64,000 bases of DNA from JAMQKA01 sp034521835 (GCA_034521835.1 JAXHMA010000006.1:1612001-1676000); one strand, 5' to 3'. Positions 35,171 to 46,446 are shown, counted from the first letter of the stretch. Translations and numbers: made by a program. The notes: generated from the sequence alone by a model not told the origin.

Positions 35171-36010
35171 ATGAGCATTGATTGGAACACGATTAAGGAA
35201 TACGAAGATATCACATTTAAAAAGGCGAACGGCGTGGCACGTATAGCCATCAACCGACCGAAAATACGCAACGCCTTTCGGCCGAAAACGCTGTTTGAAC
35301 TGCAGGAGGCCTTCCTGGATGTTCGCGAAGATTCGAACATCGGCGTTATTCTTTGACAGGGGAAGGTCCCTCTCCCAAGGATGGTAAGTGGGCGTTCTGT
35401 TCCGGCGGCGACCAGAACGTGCGTGGCAAGGGCGGCTACCAGGATGATGCCGGCACGCCGCGCCTGAATGTGCTAGACCTGCAGCGGCTGATTCGCTTTA
35501 TGGGTAAAGTGGTTATTGCCGTGGTACCCGGCTGGGCCGTTGGCGCGGGGACACAGCCTGCATGTGGTCTGCGACCTCACCATTGCCAGTGAAGAACATG
35601 CTATCTTCAAGCAAACCGATGCGGATGTAGCCAGCTTCGATGGCGGATTCGGCTCTGCCCTGCTGGCGCGGCAAGTCGGTCAGAAAAAAGCGCGCGAAAT
35701 CTTCTTCCTCGGCCGCAATTACTCCGCGCAGGAAGCTGCGGATATGGGCATGGTGAATGCCGTCGTTCCGCATGATGAGCTAGAGGAAACGGCCTACCAG
35801 TGGGCGCAGGAAATCCTTGAGAAAAGTCCGACGGCCATCCGCATGATCAAGTACGCTTTTAACCTGGTTGATGACGGCATGGTGGGACAGCAGGTATTCT
35901 CTGGCGAAGCCACCCGGCTGGCCTATATGACCGATGAGGCAGAAGAAGGGCGAGATGCTTTCCTCCAAAAAAGGAAGCCCAACTGGGACAAATTTCCCTG
36001 GATCGGATGA
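35171..36010 (+). CDS. menB: MenB, 1,4-dihydroxy-2-naphthoyl-CoA synthase (frameshifts)
   Basis: A crotonase-fold enzyme of about 280 residues that closes the naphthoquinone ring of succinylbenzoyl-CoA. Visible blocks are INRPKIRNAFRPKTLFELQEAF, FCSGGDQNVRGKGGYQ, VVIAVVPGWAVGAG, HVVCDLTIASEEHAIFKQTD and the C-terminal KRKPNWDKFPW ending. Breaks lie near 35,353 and 35,555. DQ(N)VRG and FKQTDADVASFDGGFGS are specific to MenB rather than general enoyl-CoA hydratases. Confidence 0.94.
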
Positions 36011-36095
36011 TTTTGTGCTATTAAAAAATTCTTTATACCAAATTATGTGCCATTTACTTCAAAAGTACACCGCATCTACCCTGTGACTTTTTCAA

Positions 36096-36435
36096 ATGAA
36101 TAAACTCCCAAATTTCGAAAATGCATACATCGAAGAGAGTAAACTGAAGAATTATTGCTTAGATCCAAATCATCCTTTAGGCAAGCATAAAGCAAAAGTT
36201 TTTGAATCTGTATTGCACCTAAAGCAGCATCATTCCAGGTTGCTTAAACAAAAAATTTTCAGATGCCCTTCCATCTTCTAATGCTAAAGAAAAAACCACT
36301 GACAAATATGGCACCAGATATGTAGTTAATGTTAAAATCCGTACCTTTGAGAAGGAAGCAGTTGTTTCTACAATATGGATCGTTAAATCTGAAGAGAATT
36401 TTCCCAGATTAATTTCCTGTTACGTTAAAACTTAA
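36096..36435 (+). CDS. DUF6883-like protein (frameshifted)
   Basis: The first frame (36,096-36,281) begins MNKLPNFENAYIEESKLKNYCLDPNHPLGKHKAKVF. After a shift near 36,260 it continues with TDKYGTRYVVNVKIRTFEKEAVVSTIWIV and ends FPRLISCYVKT. This is the DUF6883 pattern, about 113 residues. The family usually sits before a DUF4926 gene, as here. Function unknown; the pairing suggests a toxin-antitoxin or interaction module, which is inference. Confidence 0.78.
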
Positions 36436-36447
36436 TTTTGCTACATC

Positions 36448-36660
36448 ATGACTACTTTCGAAAAATTAGATACTGTAGCCCTACTGAAAAAAATTCCTGA
36501 GAAAGGCCTCGATAAAGGCCAAGTGGGTACCATTGTAGAACAACTTGATGAAAATATATTTGAAGTAGAATTCACAAATAGCAAGGGAGAAACATTAATA
36601 ACGCTCCCACTCAGCAGTTCGGATCTTATGCTTCTTCATTTCGAAAAAGTTTCCACCTAA
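36448..36660 (+). CDS. DUF4926 protein
   Basis: A 70-residue protein with an SH3-like small beta-barrel pattern: LDTVALLKKIPEKGLDKGQVGTIVE, then ENIFEVEFTNSKGETLITLPL. It matches DUF4926. It follows the DUF6883 gene by 12 bases and is probably cotranscribed with it. Complete. No known activity. Confidence 0.82.
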   Translation: MTTFEKLDTVALLKKIPEKGLDKGQVGTIVEQLDENIFEVEFTNSKGETLITLPLSSSDLMLLHFEKVST

Positions 36661-36801
36661 CCTCTTTCACAAATATTTACATACGACGCAGGGGTAGTCA
36701 GTAATATTTTTCTGGACTTACCCCCCATCGATGGATATATTAGAAATGTTCATCAGGAACAGATAGAAGTTGATAACAAAAACGAACGAGGGAGAGTTGG
36801 C

Positions 36802-37250
36802 ATGAAACATTACTTAACTTTTGTAGTTCTTACTTTGCTTTTGGCGGGCTGTGACTTCTTGGAATTTCGGGCGATCAATACCTGAAGGTGACTATCCAAA
36901 CTGATAAGAACAATATCTTTCCGGGGAAAGAGGGTTGTAACTTTTACTAATAACAGCGACCGATTGATTAGCATTACATATTGTTCTTGGTCGCTGGAGA
37001 AAAGTAGATAATAAATGGAAGAAATAAACAAGCTGCTTGCAACCCAGAACTTCCCGGGTTTAATGCCGACATTTCTATTAAATCAAATGGCACTTACAGT
37101 GATACCCTCCGCTTCGCCATCAAGTCTGGTGCCGGCTATTACAGGTACCGATACCGACTGCTCGATGCTGATAAAGAAGAGTTCCCTGAAAAATATTCGA
37201 GAACTAACACATTCAGGGTTGTTGAGAAAAGTTTCATTTTACTTGACTAA
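36802..37250 (+). CDS. Small lipoprotein (several frameshifts)
   Basis: ATG 36,802 starts a lipoprotein signal (MKHYLTFVVLTLLLAGC). The first frame ends after 27 residues, but three adjoining frames continue it: GDQYLKVTIQTDKNNIFPG, then VTFTNNSDRLISITYCSWSLEK, then NADISIKSNGTYSDTLRFAIKSGAGYYRYR. The last frame ends TNTFRVVE...LLD at 37,248. The result is about 148 residues with an Ig-like beta-sandwich character. It could be a real pseudogene, but the break density resembles that of the neighbouring essential genes. Confidence 0.55.
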
Positions 37251-37349
37251 TCACAAATATGCCCAAAAAAAGAATCAAGAAAACTTAAAAAAGTGTCCTC
37301 CGTGGTAAGAAGGCACCTGAAAAATAATGGAGGAAAGCCTGAAATAAAA

Positions 37350-38679
37350 CTACTCACTTTCCTGCAGCGTGTAATCCACTGTCAGCCTGGCCAGCGATTT
37401 AACGCCCAGCTTCATCCCCTCTTCTTCAATGTAGAAATCAGGGGTGTGATGCGGGGCCGCTTCTGAAGGTTTCATATCCTCAGGCATTCCACCGGTAAAA
37501 AAGTAAAAGCCCGGTACTTCTTTTTGGAAGAAGGAAAAATCCTCAGCACCGGTAATCGCATCGGTTAAAACGACGTTTTCTTCACCAGCAATCTGTTGAA
37601 GTGTTGGTACCATTTGCTCGGTAAGCGCGGGATCATTGCAGGTAGCCGGGTACCCGAGCTGAATTTCGAGTTCCGCAGTAGCGCCCATGCTTCTTCGCGG
37701 TGGTTGTAGCAACGTGACGAATTTTGTCGTGAATAATCTGCTGCATTTCGGTATCAAGCGTGCGAATGGTACCGACCATCTCAACCTCTTCAGGAATAAT
37801 GTTATTCCGCACGCCGCCCTGTATTTTTCCAACCGAAATAACGGCGGCTGCTTTCGTAAGCTCGGTCTGCCGGCTGATAATACTCTGCAATCCCTCAATA
37901 ATCTTGGCTGACGTTACAATCGGATCGACGCCGGTCCATGGTGTTGATCCGTGTGTTTGCTCTCCTTTTACGGTAATCACAAACCGGTCGGACGCCGCCA
38001 TCGTGCCTTCGGGTCGATAGCGAATAGTGCCCACTTCTGTTTTGGAGTTGATGTGCCGGCACAAACGACATCCACATCCGGTTCCTCCAGAACACCCTCT
38101 TTGACCATCAGTTCGGCTCCGCCTTCTTCCCCCGGAGGAGCCCCCTCTTCAGCCGGTTGAAAAATAAATTTTACGGTTCCATGCAGATCTTCCTTCATTT
38201 CCGTCAATATCTTTGCCGCGCCCATCAACATGGCGATGTGGGTATCATGCCCACAGGCGTGCATCACGCCGGTCTCCTGCCCCAGGTAGGTGGTGGTTAC
38301 CGTCGATTTAAACGGGACATCGGTTCGCTCGGTCACCGGCAGGGCATCGATATCGGCTCGCAGCCCAACGACAGGTCCTGGTTGGGCTCCTTCCAACACA
38401 CCAACTACTCCGGTATGAGCGATGCCAGTCTGCACTTCCATTCCCGAGATCTTCCAAAAAGGAAGCTATCTTTTTAGCAGTATCAAACTCCCTGTTGGAA
38501 AGTTCAGGATTTTCATGAAAATGACGGCGCCATTCTACAACCTGGTCAAAAATCTCTTCTGAACGGTCTTCAATAAACGAGTGAAGTTCTCCTGCATCCT
38601 GGCTGTAAGCGTTTGTCGGAGTCGTTAACCAAGCAAAAAGCATGATCCCTGCAAACAGAGAAATATTTCGTAAAATCAT
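37350..38679 (-). CDS. Secreted M20-family amidohydrolase (frameshifts)
   Basis: About 440 residues, reassembled from four overlapping frames. It starts MILRNISLFAGIMLFAW, a signal peptide ending near NAYS. The M20D signatures follow: WRRHFHENPELSNREFDTA, VVGLRADIDALPV, GVMHACGHDTHIAMLMGAA, FIFQPAEEGAPPGEEGGA and TDAITGAEDFSFFQKEVPG. Metal ligands are in HACGHD and the EE pair. Relatives cleave N-acyl amino acids (hippurate or indoleacetyl-amino acid hydrolases). Breaks lie near 38,440, 38,050 and 37,690. Confidence 0.9.
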
Positions 38680-38728
38680 AATCGACAGATAAGGGGGTGA
38701 ATAATTGCATTCAGTATAAATATACGAC

Positions 38729-38765
38729 AAAAAAGAAACCCCGCGATTGTTGATCGCGAGGTTTC
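38729..38765 (-). terminator. Rho-independent terminator after glnA
   Basis: On the minus strand GAAACCTCGCGATC, a short loop and GATCGCGGGGTTTC-type complement form a 14-bp stem with one mismatch, followed by TTTTTTG. It lies 27 bases past the glnA stop and upstream of the M20 gene start. Confidence 0.9.
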
Positions 38766-38791
38766 CAGTTAATCGAAATCAATGTACCGGA

Positions 38792-39805
38792 TTAACCGGT
38801 AGCAATTTTTGTTGTTTTAATGATACGAGCCGCCACTTTATAAGGATCGGCGTTGGATGCCGGTCGGCGATCCTCCAGGCGTCCTTTCCAGCCCTCATCA
38901 ACGGTGGCAACTGGAATACGGATAGATGCTCCTCGGTCGGAAACGCCGTAGCTGAATTTATCGATCGACTGGGTTTCGTGCTTACCGGTCAGGCGCTTGT
39001 CATTGTCAGCACCATAAACAGCAATATGCTCGTCAATATGCTTACTGAATTCGTCACAAACTTTGGTCATCAGCTCTTTACCGCCTTTATCACGCATTGG
39101 CCCATTTGAGAAGTTCGCGTGCATACCGGAACCGTTCCAGTCAGTATCGCCGAGTGGCTTGGGATGCCAGTCGATCACGACGCCATACTTTTCGGCAGTA
39201 CGTTCAATCAGGTAGCGGCCTACCCAGATTTCGTCACCAGCTTTGGCGGCGCCTTTTCCAAAAATCTGAAACTCCCACTGACCCGCGGCAACCTCTCCGT
39301 TGGTACCTTCAACGTTAAGACCCGCTTCCAGGCAAAGATCCAGGTGTTCATCCTTCAGTTCCCGGCCAAAGGCAGCATCAGCGCCCACTCCACAATAATA
39401 GGGACCCTGTGGTCCGGGATATCCTCCGTCAGGAAAGCCCAGCGGAAGTCCGGTTTCAGGATCAATCATAAAATATTCTTGCTCAAATCCGAACCAAAAA
39501 TCTTCATCTTCATCATCAATATGAGCCCGGCCGTTGGTTTCATGAGGTGTGCCATCTGCATTTAACACCTCCGTCATCACGAGGTAACCGTTATCAACAG
39601 CAGGATCCGGGTAAAGAGCTACTGGTTTTATAATACAATCTGAGGATTCACCCGTTGCTTGCTCTGTAGAGCTCCCGTCAAATGACCAGTTCTCTACATC
39701 CTCGAGGTCTCCGCTAAAGTCGTGTACAACTCGAGTTTTACTACGTAAAGTCTGTGTTGGTTTATAACCATCGAGCCAAATGTATTCGAGTTTGGAATAA
39801 GCCAT
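38792..39805 (-). CDS. glnA: Glutamine synthetase, GSII (eukaryotic) type
   Basis: A complete 337-residue enzyme that makes glutamine from glutamate and ammonia. It is of the short GSII class: LEYIWLDGYKPTQTLRSKTRV, WSFDGSSTEQA, then FWFGFEQEYFM and GQWEFQIFGKGA. The ATP- and metal-site residues follow in DTDWNGSGMHANFSN. The adenylylation Tyr loop of GSI is absent, as expected. It is monocistronic, with its own terminator and an AT-rich upstream region of about 430 bp shared with menA. Confidence 0.95.
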   Translation of the reverse strand: MAYSKLEYIWLDGYKPTQTLRSKTRVVHDFSGDLEDVENWSFDGSSTEQATGESSDCIIKPVALYPDPAVDNGYLVMTEVLNADGTPHETNGRAHIDDEDEDFWFGFEQEYFMIDPETGLPLGFPDGGYPGPQGPYYCGVGADAAFGRELKDEHLDLCLEAGLNVEGTNGEVAAGQWEFQIFGKGAAKAGDEIWVGRYLIERTAEKYGVVIDWHPKPLGDTDWNGSGMHANFSNGPMRDKGGKELMTKVCDEFSKHIDEHIAVYGADNDKRLTGKHETQSIDKFSYGVSDRGASIRIPVATVDEGWKGRLEDRRPASNADPYKVAARIIKTTKIATG

Positions 39806-40231
39806 ATAAGTTTCAGTAATTAGTTGGTAGTTAGTTGTTAGCTTTATTATGAAACAATTAGAATTAAAAGCACCGGAAAGAATTCCGGGATAGTTGACTT
39901 AGAATTCCAATTTTAAGTACGTGTTAATTTATGGGAATTGGAACCATTCAGCCAATCTTGACTCTTCGTTCAAATATCTATTTGCTTAATGTTTAAAATT
40001 CGTTCTCAATAAAAAACTTTTTAACTAATATATCAACAAATATTTAGCCATTACCTCATAACTATATAACAGATTTATGCAGTATATCTATAGATACCTA
40101 ATTTATTTATGCATATCCGTCATTTGTCATTTCAAGTAAAGTTCGAAATTATATTCGTTTTTTCTATTAAAAGAAGGCCTTAAAATCTTTAACTTCCGCC
40201 TCGAAAAAATTTTTAATATTGAAATTTATTA
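39806..40231. other. AT-rich divergent intergenic region glnA/menA
   Basis: No gene is seen in about 425 bases. It must contain the glnA promoter (minus) and the menA-C-E promoter (plus). I could not identify a convincing operator, sigma-54 box or riboswitch. Confidence 0.5.
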
Positions 40232-41127
40232 CTGTCGACGAACATCAAATTTCTCGTTTGGGTACGCGCCGCCCGTCCTCAAACACTGGCAGCGGCATTC
40301 GTTCCCGTTTTTATCGGCGTTGCCCTGGCCATTCATGACGGCGTTTTTGCATGGTTGCCCAGCGTAGTTGCATTGATCTGCGCCCTCCTTATTCAGGTAG
40401 GTACCAACTTTGCCAATGACTATTTCGACTTCAAAAAAGGCGCCGATACTGATCAGCGTATAGGTTTTGAACGTGCCACCGCATCCGGCAACAGGTTACT
40501 GCCCGGCAGACGTTCATCGCTACGGTTATTACGATGGGCCTGGCGTTTCTTCTGGGGACTCTACCTTGTATGGCATGCCGGATGGGTTATTTTGCTCATC
40601 GGTGTGCTCTCCTTAATCTGCGGCATTTTGTACACCGGGGGACCATTTCCACTGGGTTATAATGGTCTTGGGGATCTATTTGTATTTATATTTTTTGGGC
40701 TGGTGGCCGTTATGGGCACCTATTACGTAAATGCCCTGGAATGGTCGGTCGCCTCATTCTGGAGTTCCCTGGCTATCGGGGCACTCTCAACAAATATTTT
40801 AGTGGTGAACAACCTGCGTGATATAGAACAGGATCGCCCCGCCGGCAAAAACACCATCGGGGTTCTGTTCGGTGAAAAGGCTCTTAAAATTGAATATCTA
40901 CTTATGTTGCTGATCGCTTTTGCCATACCACCGCATCTCTTTTTCTGGCTGGATTTTGGCAGCCTGTGTTCCTGCCGTTTATTACAATTCCCTGGTGCCT
41001 TTCTACGATGAAAGCAGATATGGACCTGAAACCGATAAAAAGGAAACGCAATACCACCCTTGAACGAACGGCCCAGTTTATGACCGTATTTGGCCTTCTG
41101 TTTAGTCTCGGAATAATCTGGGGATAA
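40232..41127 (+). CDS. menA: MenA, DHNA polyprenyltransferase (frameshifts)
   Basis: An integral membrane UbiA-fold enzyme, about 300 residues, that attaches the isoprenoid chain to dihydroxynaphthoate. It has WVRAARPQTLAAAFVPVFIG, then the first Asp-rich motif FANDYFDFKKGADTDQRIGFERAT, then LVVNNLRDIEQDRPAGKNT. Eight or so membrane segments are visible. No in-frame ATG precedes WVRAARPQ. The likely start is near 40,232, where CTGTCGACG may be a damaged ATGTCGACG. Breaks lie near 40,500 and 40,970. It overlaps nothing and is followed after 4 bases by menC. Confidence 0.9.
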
Positions 41128-41131
41128 AAAC

Positions 41132-42229
41132 ATGCAACTCTCTCTCTACCAATACCGAATCCCGCTCAAGCATCCCTTTGTCACTGGCAGCGAAACCTAT
41201 ACTCATCGCGAGGAATATACTTGCTGCTGAATCACCATAAAATAAGTGCTTGTGGTGAAGCAGCGACCGCTGCTGTATTCTCCCGCGAGACACTGCACGA
41301 TACGTATCATTTTCCTTGCAGAAAATAAAACTAAAATAGAGAAGATCATTTTACACCAAATCAAAAATGGAAGAAAGAAAAGCCGATTTCCACAATTGGA
41401 ACTCCCACGTGCCCTTGCCTTTGCCGTTGATACGTTAATTGCGGATTATCGCTCCAAACTAAAGGGACTACCGACGCATGGTTTTCTTTTTACGGAAGCT
41501 TCTGACACCGTAAAATTAAACGCTACACTTTCAATCGGCAATGAAAAGACCTGTATAAGAAAGGCAGAAAACCTTATTTCTGAAGGTTTTGGAACATTAA
41601 AACTAAAAACAGGTGTTGATTTTAAGGATGAATTTAAAATCATCAAAAGCACTAAGGCAGCAATTTCCTGGAATCAATATCCGCATCTGATGCCAACCAA
41701 AGCTGGTCAGAATCGGAAGCGATTGAAAATCTAAAGGCGCCTGAAGCCTTTTGGAATCGAATATTGTGAGGAGCCGGTTAACAGGCCAACGGCAGAAAAA
41801 ATCCAACATATAAAAAAAGCAGCTGCTGCAAGGTTAGCTTTGGATGAATCCCTCTATCAGGTTGATGACACCAAAGAATGGGTCAGAAATAGCGGAGCAG
41901 ATACCCTGATTCTAAAACCGATGATATTAGGTTCATTTGACCATATACGAGAATTATGCTCCCTCGCTGATTCCCTGAACGTTAAAATTGTGTTCACTTC
42001 GGCACTGGAAACCGGCATTGGCCGAATGATGACTGCAACTTTTGCTGCGGCGTGCGGTTCCAAAGAACACGTCCACGGGCTGGCTACTGGTTCTCTTTTG
42101 CAAAAAGATCTTACAAAGGACAGCTTTTTCATTGGCAATGGCAGCTTTTATCTTCCTGATCAACCGGGGTTGGGAATCGCCCTTGATCCCAGAAAAACTG
42201 AAATTGAGCTAAAACCACTGGAGATATAG
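41132..42229 (+). CDS. menC: MenC, o-succinylbenzoate synthase (frameshifts)
   Basis: An enolase-superfamily enzyme that dehydrates SHCHC, about 365 residues. Visible parts are LYQYRIPLKHPFVTGSETY at the start, LPRALAFAVDTLIADY, and FGTLKLKTGVDFKDEF with the catalytic Lys pair. The metal-site region is ARLALDESLYQV, and LILKPMILGSF carries the second catalytic Lys. VFTSALETGIGR completes the set. Breaks lie near 41,210, 41,300 and 41,690-41,760. Fits between menA and menE. Confidence 0.88.
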
Positions 42230-42238
42230 AGTCTAAAT

Positions 42239-43738
42239 ATGGACACAACCATTCCTTCTTTTGCTCCTCCCCCAAAGGGCGCGCGATCTTTTCCTGGCTT
42301 CGGATTTTACTGAGTACACATACGCCGATCTTTTCCACGACAAGAGATATTCTTCTTCAACAACTGCTGGACAACGATGTTGATCTGAAAAAACCTGTTG
42401 GATTTCTGCTGCCCTCCTGCGATGAGCTGGTCATGGCAGTAGCTTCATGCTGGGAGCTCGGTATTCCGTTTACCTGTTTAGATCCCGATTCTACTGATGA
42501 AGAACTTCGGCAACAGCTCCGACTGCTTGAACCGTCTGTGTTAATAAAACCACAGGCAGACTCAAGTATAGAGTATAAAAAAATAATATTGCTCCAGGAT
42601 ATTACAGTAGATACATCACCAGCCAGGAGCTGGAATACCCCTGAAGCAATAACTAAGTACCAACCAGAAATAGGTCCAGAAACGATTTTTGGAATAGACT
42701 CTCTTCACATCAGGCACTACCTCCGAACCTAAAATAGTTCCGCTTAAACGCCGGCAGATGCTGTTCGCCGCAGAAGCATCGGCCCAGAATTTTCGACCGC
42801 AGCCGAATCACTTTTGGTTGCTCTGTTTACCGCTAAATCATATAGGAGGTATATCTGTCATTTTGCGTTCAATCCTTTATGGTTCCGGCAGTATATCGAA
42901 TGGATGCTTTTGATGAAGACACGGTAGCGGGCTTTCTGTCTGAAGAGGAACACTTCCAAGCCACCTCGCTGGTTCCTACCATGCTCAAAAGGTTATTCAA
43001 TATAAAAGCGTTTAAAACGCATAGGAATTTCAAGGCTGTCTTACTGGGCGGTGGACCAAGTGATACCCAGCTGCTAAAAGGTGCAATTGAGAAAGGAATA
43101 CCCGTCGTAGCCAGCTTTGGGATGATGGAAACTTGTGCCCAGATAGCAGCTAATCCACTTCTAAAGCCAAGCGGAACGTACATTCCCGTAAAAAGTGCTC
43201 GGACGTATATTTCACCCTAATCAAATTGAAATCAGAGATGAAAACGGGCGGAATGTAGGACTGAACAGTTCGGGGACTATCTGGCTGAAAGGTCCACAGG
43301 TTTTTGACGGCTACCTGGAAACACGTCGCAACGAGCAGGTTTTCGATGAGGAGGGTTGGTTTAATACTGGAGATTTCTGGACATCTGAACATGTATCGGC
43401 ACTTGTTCATCGAGTCCCGCAGATCGTATCCCCTTAGATTATTACCGGTGGAGTAAATGCTTCACCCCGAAGAGGTGGAAGCAGAACTTCGCATGTTAGA
43501 AGCCATCAAAGAGGCTGCTGTTCTAGGTATTACTGATAAGGAGTGGGGACAGCGTGTGGTGGCCGTTGTAGTTCCACATAATGGCAAGCAGACCGATTCT
43601 TCCGAAATCAAGCAGAAGCTTAAATCCAGGTTGTCTTCTTTTAAAATTCCCAAACAGATTCTACAGGTTGATTCCCTGCCCCGAAACCGCACCGGCAAAG
43701 TGATTATAAATGATCTTATAAAACTCTTTAAAGCCTAA
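42239..43738 (+). CDS. menE: MenE, o-succinylbenzoate-CoA ligase (frameshifts)
   Basis: An acyl-adenylate-forming enzyme of about 490 residues. From ATG 42,239 the frame breaks repeatedly (near 42,290, 42,345, 42,705, 42,880, 43,190 and 43,430). The recovered blocks are typical: VGFLLPSCDELVMAVASCWELGIPF, a TSGTT-SEPK-like P-loop region, VASFGMMETCAQ, GWFNTGDFW and LPRNRTGKV with the C-terminal catalytic Lys. The linker block between GDFW and the domain hinge is the most damaged. It ends the menA-C-E unit. Confidence 0.88.
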
Positions 43739-44024
43739 TGTTTTACACGTGATATTTGCCTGAAAAAATCACTTGCAACTCCCACAAATACTTAATAGAT
43801 AGAGGGCGGAGATTGAGAACGGGAAACAGGGATTTTAAACGCCTATTTTGAACTGCGTATGATTTTATATGTCGAAGTTTATTCTACATTGTCGGACTCT
43901 CCTTTTTCACTTATATATAATCCGGTCTGGACAGTTCTACACATGAACAACCAGAAAAAGGCGACTGATACCGAATGTAACTGCCCCACCCAACATTCAA
44001 ATATCAAGGTGGCTCGGTTATAAG

Positions 44025-45011
44025 ATGGTAAGTCCTAATCCCAATATTTCAGTATTTAAAACCACCGATCTGCTTTTTAGTTGTGACTGGGGGACCTCCT
44101 CATTTCGGCTGGGTTTAATCGACAGGGATTCCGAAGAAGTGCTTTACAGCCGATCTACCCGGGGAGGCATAAAAAAACTAGATCATGAATGGAAACAACA
44201 AATCAATAGTTCAACTCGGGAGTCCTTTTTTCTGAACTACCTGGAGCAGCAGATCCAGCAGCTGGGTGAGCAGATTTCAAGACCTCTCAATAAAATTCCG
44301 GTTATCTCATCCGGCATGGTTTCCTCCAGTATAGGAATGTACGAGTTGCCTTACGCTTCAGTACCCTTTTCGCTGAAAAAACCTGTCCTTCCCCAAAAAT
44401 TAATTCTACAAACCAACAAATTTCCACGCGATCTGCTGATAATTTCCGGGATCCGCACTGCAAAGGACGTGATGCGCGGTGAGGAAGTTCAGCTTGTGGG
44501 ATTGGATAGCGATCATGAACTCAAAAATGCGATCTGCGTCATACCGGGTACTCACAGCAAGCATGTATTCGTGGAAGATAATACAGTAGTTGATTTTAAA
44601 ACCTATATGAGTGGTGAGCTTTTTGAACTGCTCTGCTCCCACAGCGTATTGGCCGCGTCAGTGCAGGACTCCGAGCAGCCACTAAATATCGATGCTTTTC
44701 ACGAAGGGTTGGAGGAGGCCCGGCAGAAGGATTTTCTTCACGCCATATTTGGCATACGAACCAACGACCTGCTCTTGGGATTGCATAAAAGACGAAATTT
44801 AGATCTGCTAAGCGGGCTGGTAATAGGAACAGAAATTCAGTCGCTTACTGAGTTGGATTACGATCGAGGTATTTACCTGGCGGGCAGCGGACCGCTAATC
44901 GACCGCTACCAGAAGGCCCTGCAATTTATGAGCCTGCAAACAGAAACGATCGTCCAGCCAGACCGGCTGACGCTTAAAGGACACCTCCGTATTATAAATA
45001 GTAACAGTTAA
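44025..45011 (+). CDS. dgoK: 2-dehydro-3-deoxygalactonokinase
   Basis: A 328-residue DgoK-family sugar-acid kinase, intact. The nucleotide-binding strand is FSCDWGTSSFRLGLIDRDSEE, followed by VISSGMVSSSIGMYELPY and IPGTHSKHVFVED. It phosphorylates 2-keto-3-deoxygalactonate (or gluconate) to the 6-phosphate, which the aldolase encoded at 46,478-47,104 would cleave. It is followed after 11 bases by a GntP permease, forming a small sugar-acid uptake and activation operon. No dehydratase is in the window. Confidence 0.9.
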   Translation: MVSPNPNISVFKTTDLLFSCDWGTSSFRLGLIDRDSEEVLYSRSTRGGIKKLDHEWKQQINSSTRESFFLNYLEQQIQQLGEQISRPLNKIPVISSGMVSSSIGMYELPYASVPFSLKKPVLPQKLILQTNKFPRDLLIISGIRTAKDVMRGEEVQLVGLDSDHELKNAICVIPGTHSKHVFVEDNTVVDFKTYMSGELFELLCSHSVLAASVQDSEQPLNIDAFHEGLEEARQKDFLHAIFGIRTNDLLLGLHKRRNLDLLSGLVIGTEIQSLTELDYDRGIYLAGSGPLIDRYQKALQFMSLQTETIVQPDRLTLKGHLRIINSNS

Positions 45012-45022
45012 CCAATACTGCC

Positions 45023-46446
45023 ATGGACCAAACGATTTATTTACTGTTAATCACTATCTGCTCCATCGCACTGTTGCTGGTGATGGTGACCAAGCTAAAA
45101 ATCCACGCTTTTATTTCGCTTTTACTGGCCAGCGCTTTTGTTGGAATCAGTGCAGGAATGGGCTTTGATGAGGTTCTTACCAGCATTGAGGAAGGGATGG
45201 GCAGTATCCTTGGATTTATTGCTGTCATTGTTGGACTCGGATCTATTTTAGGCAAACTTCTTGAAGTTTTCTGGAGGTGCTGAAACTTTGGCTCGAACCA
45301 TCGTGCGCACTTTTGGTACTGATCGGACCTCCTGGGGATCGACGCTTACCGGCTTTCTGGTCTCCATACCCGTTTTCCTGGATGTAGGATTTATTATCCT
45401 GGTTCCCATTGATGTCACCGCGTTGGCGCGAAAATCTGAGAGAAATCTAACATCTCTGATGCTATTCCACTGCTGGCTGGGATGGGGGTAACTCATTCCT
45501 TCATTCCACCAACTCCTGGACCGGTAGCAGTTGCTGAAATTTTAGATGTCTCGCTAGGATGGGTCATACTACTGGGAGCTCACAACCCGGCATTCCCGCC
45601 GCTATTCTGGCCGGTCCTGTATGGGGTAATTACATCGGCAACAAAATTCATGTGGATCCGCCTGACTTCAGTGAAACAAGTGAAACAAAGGATGAAGATG
45701 CTGCCAAGACCGACCGCAGTGATTTCTTAGTTATCATCATGGTTATCACACTACCGCTTATTCTGATTGTGATGTCCACCGTGCTGGATCTGCTTGTTGA
45801 AGACAACGTGATTACCGCCAATTTCACCGTAAACCTTTTGCAATTTATCGGACACCCGTTCAGTGCACTGACCATTGCCACGCTTATTGCAGCCTACTTT
45901 TTAGGCTATCGGAAGGGTTTTACCGGTAACGAGGTACTTAAATTTACCGACAAAGCTCTGGCCCCTGCTGGCTTGATTATTCTCGTTACCGGTGCGGGTG
46001 GTGTATTTAAGCAGATCCTGATTGACAGTGGCGTGGGGGAAGCACTGGCTCAAACGCTGCTTGCATACAATATTACACCGATCATCCTTGCCTACATCCT
46101 GGCAGTTGTTGTACGTGTTACACAGGGTTCGGCTACGGTTGCCATGGTCACTTCTGCGGGCATGGTTTCACCGATGATGAGCGAGTTTACACTCTCATCC
46201 CCCGAAAAAGCATTGGTGGTAATAGCCATTGCAGCAGGTTCCAGCATCCTGTCTCACGTAAACGACAGCGGATTCTGGCTGGTGAACAAATATTTGGGGC
46301 TTACAGAAAAGCAGACGCTCAAGTCATGGACCGTTATGATGACGATCGTATCAGTGACGGGCTTCGTCATGGCCCTGCTTTTTATCAACGTTCTTCTGAT
46401 CAGAACTATAGAATGGCAATTCTATAAACGTGTAGGATTTTTTTAA
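45023..46446 (+). CDS. gntP: GntP-family gluconate/sugar-acid permease (frameshifts)
   Basis: A polytopic proton symporter of about 470 residues. It opens with LLLVMVTKLKIHAFISLLLASAFVG. After a shift near 45,270 it has SGGAETLARTIVRTFG, then GVTHSFIPPTPGPVAVAEIL, a hallmark of the family. It ends with WLVNKYLGLTEKQTLKSWTVM. Further indels lie near 45,415-45,500 and 45,570. Twelve or more hydrophobic segments are visible. Linkage with dgoK suggests a 2-keto-3-deoxy-sugar-acid precursor, gluconate or galactonate, as substrate. Convergent with eda. Confidence 0.9.

Noticed and set aside
31034..43738. Pseudogenisation of the menaquinone pathway
   Set aside because: All catalytic motifs are intact in alternating frames, and similar breaks hit unrelated essential genes, so sequence error is more likely than decay.
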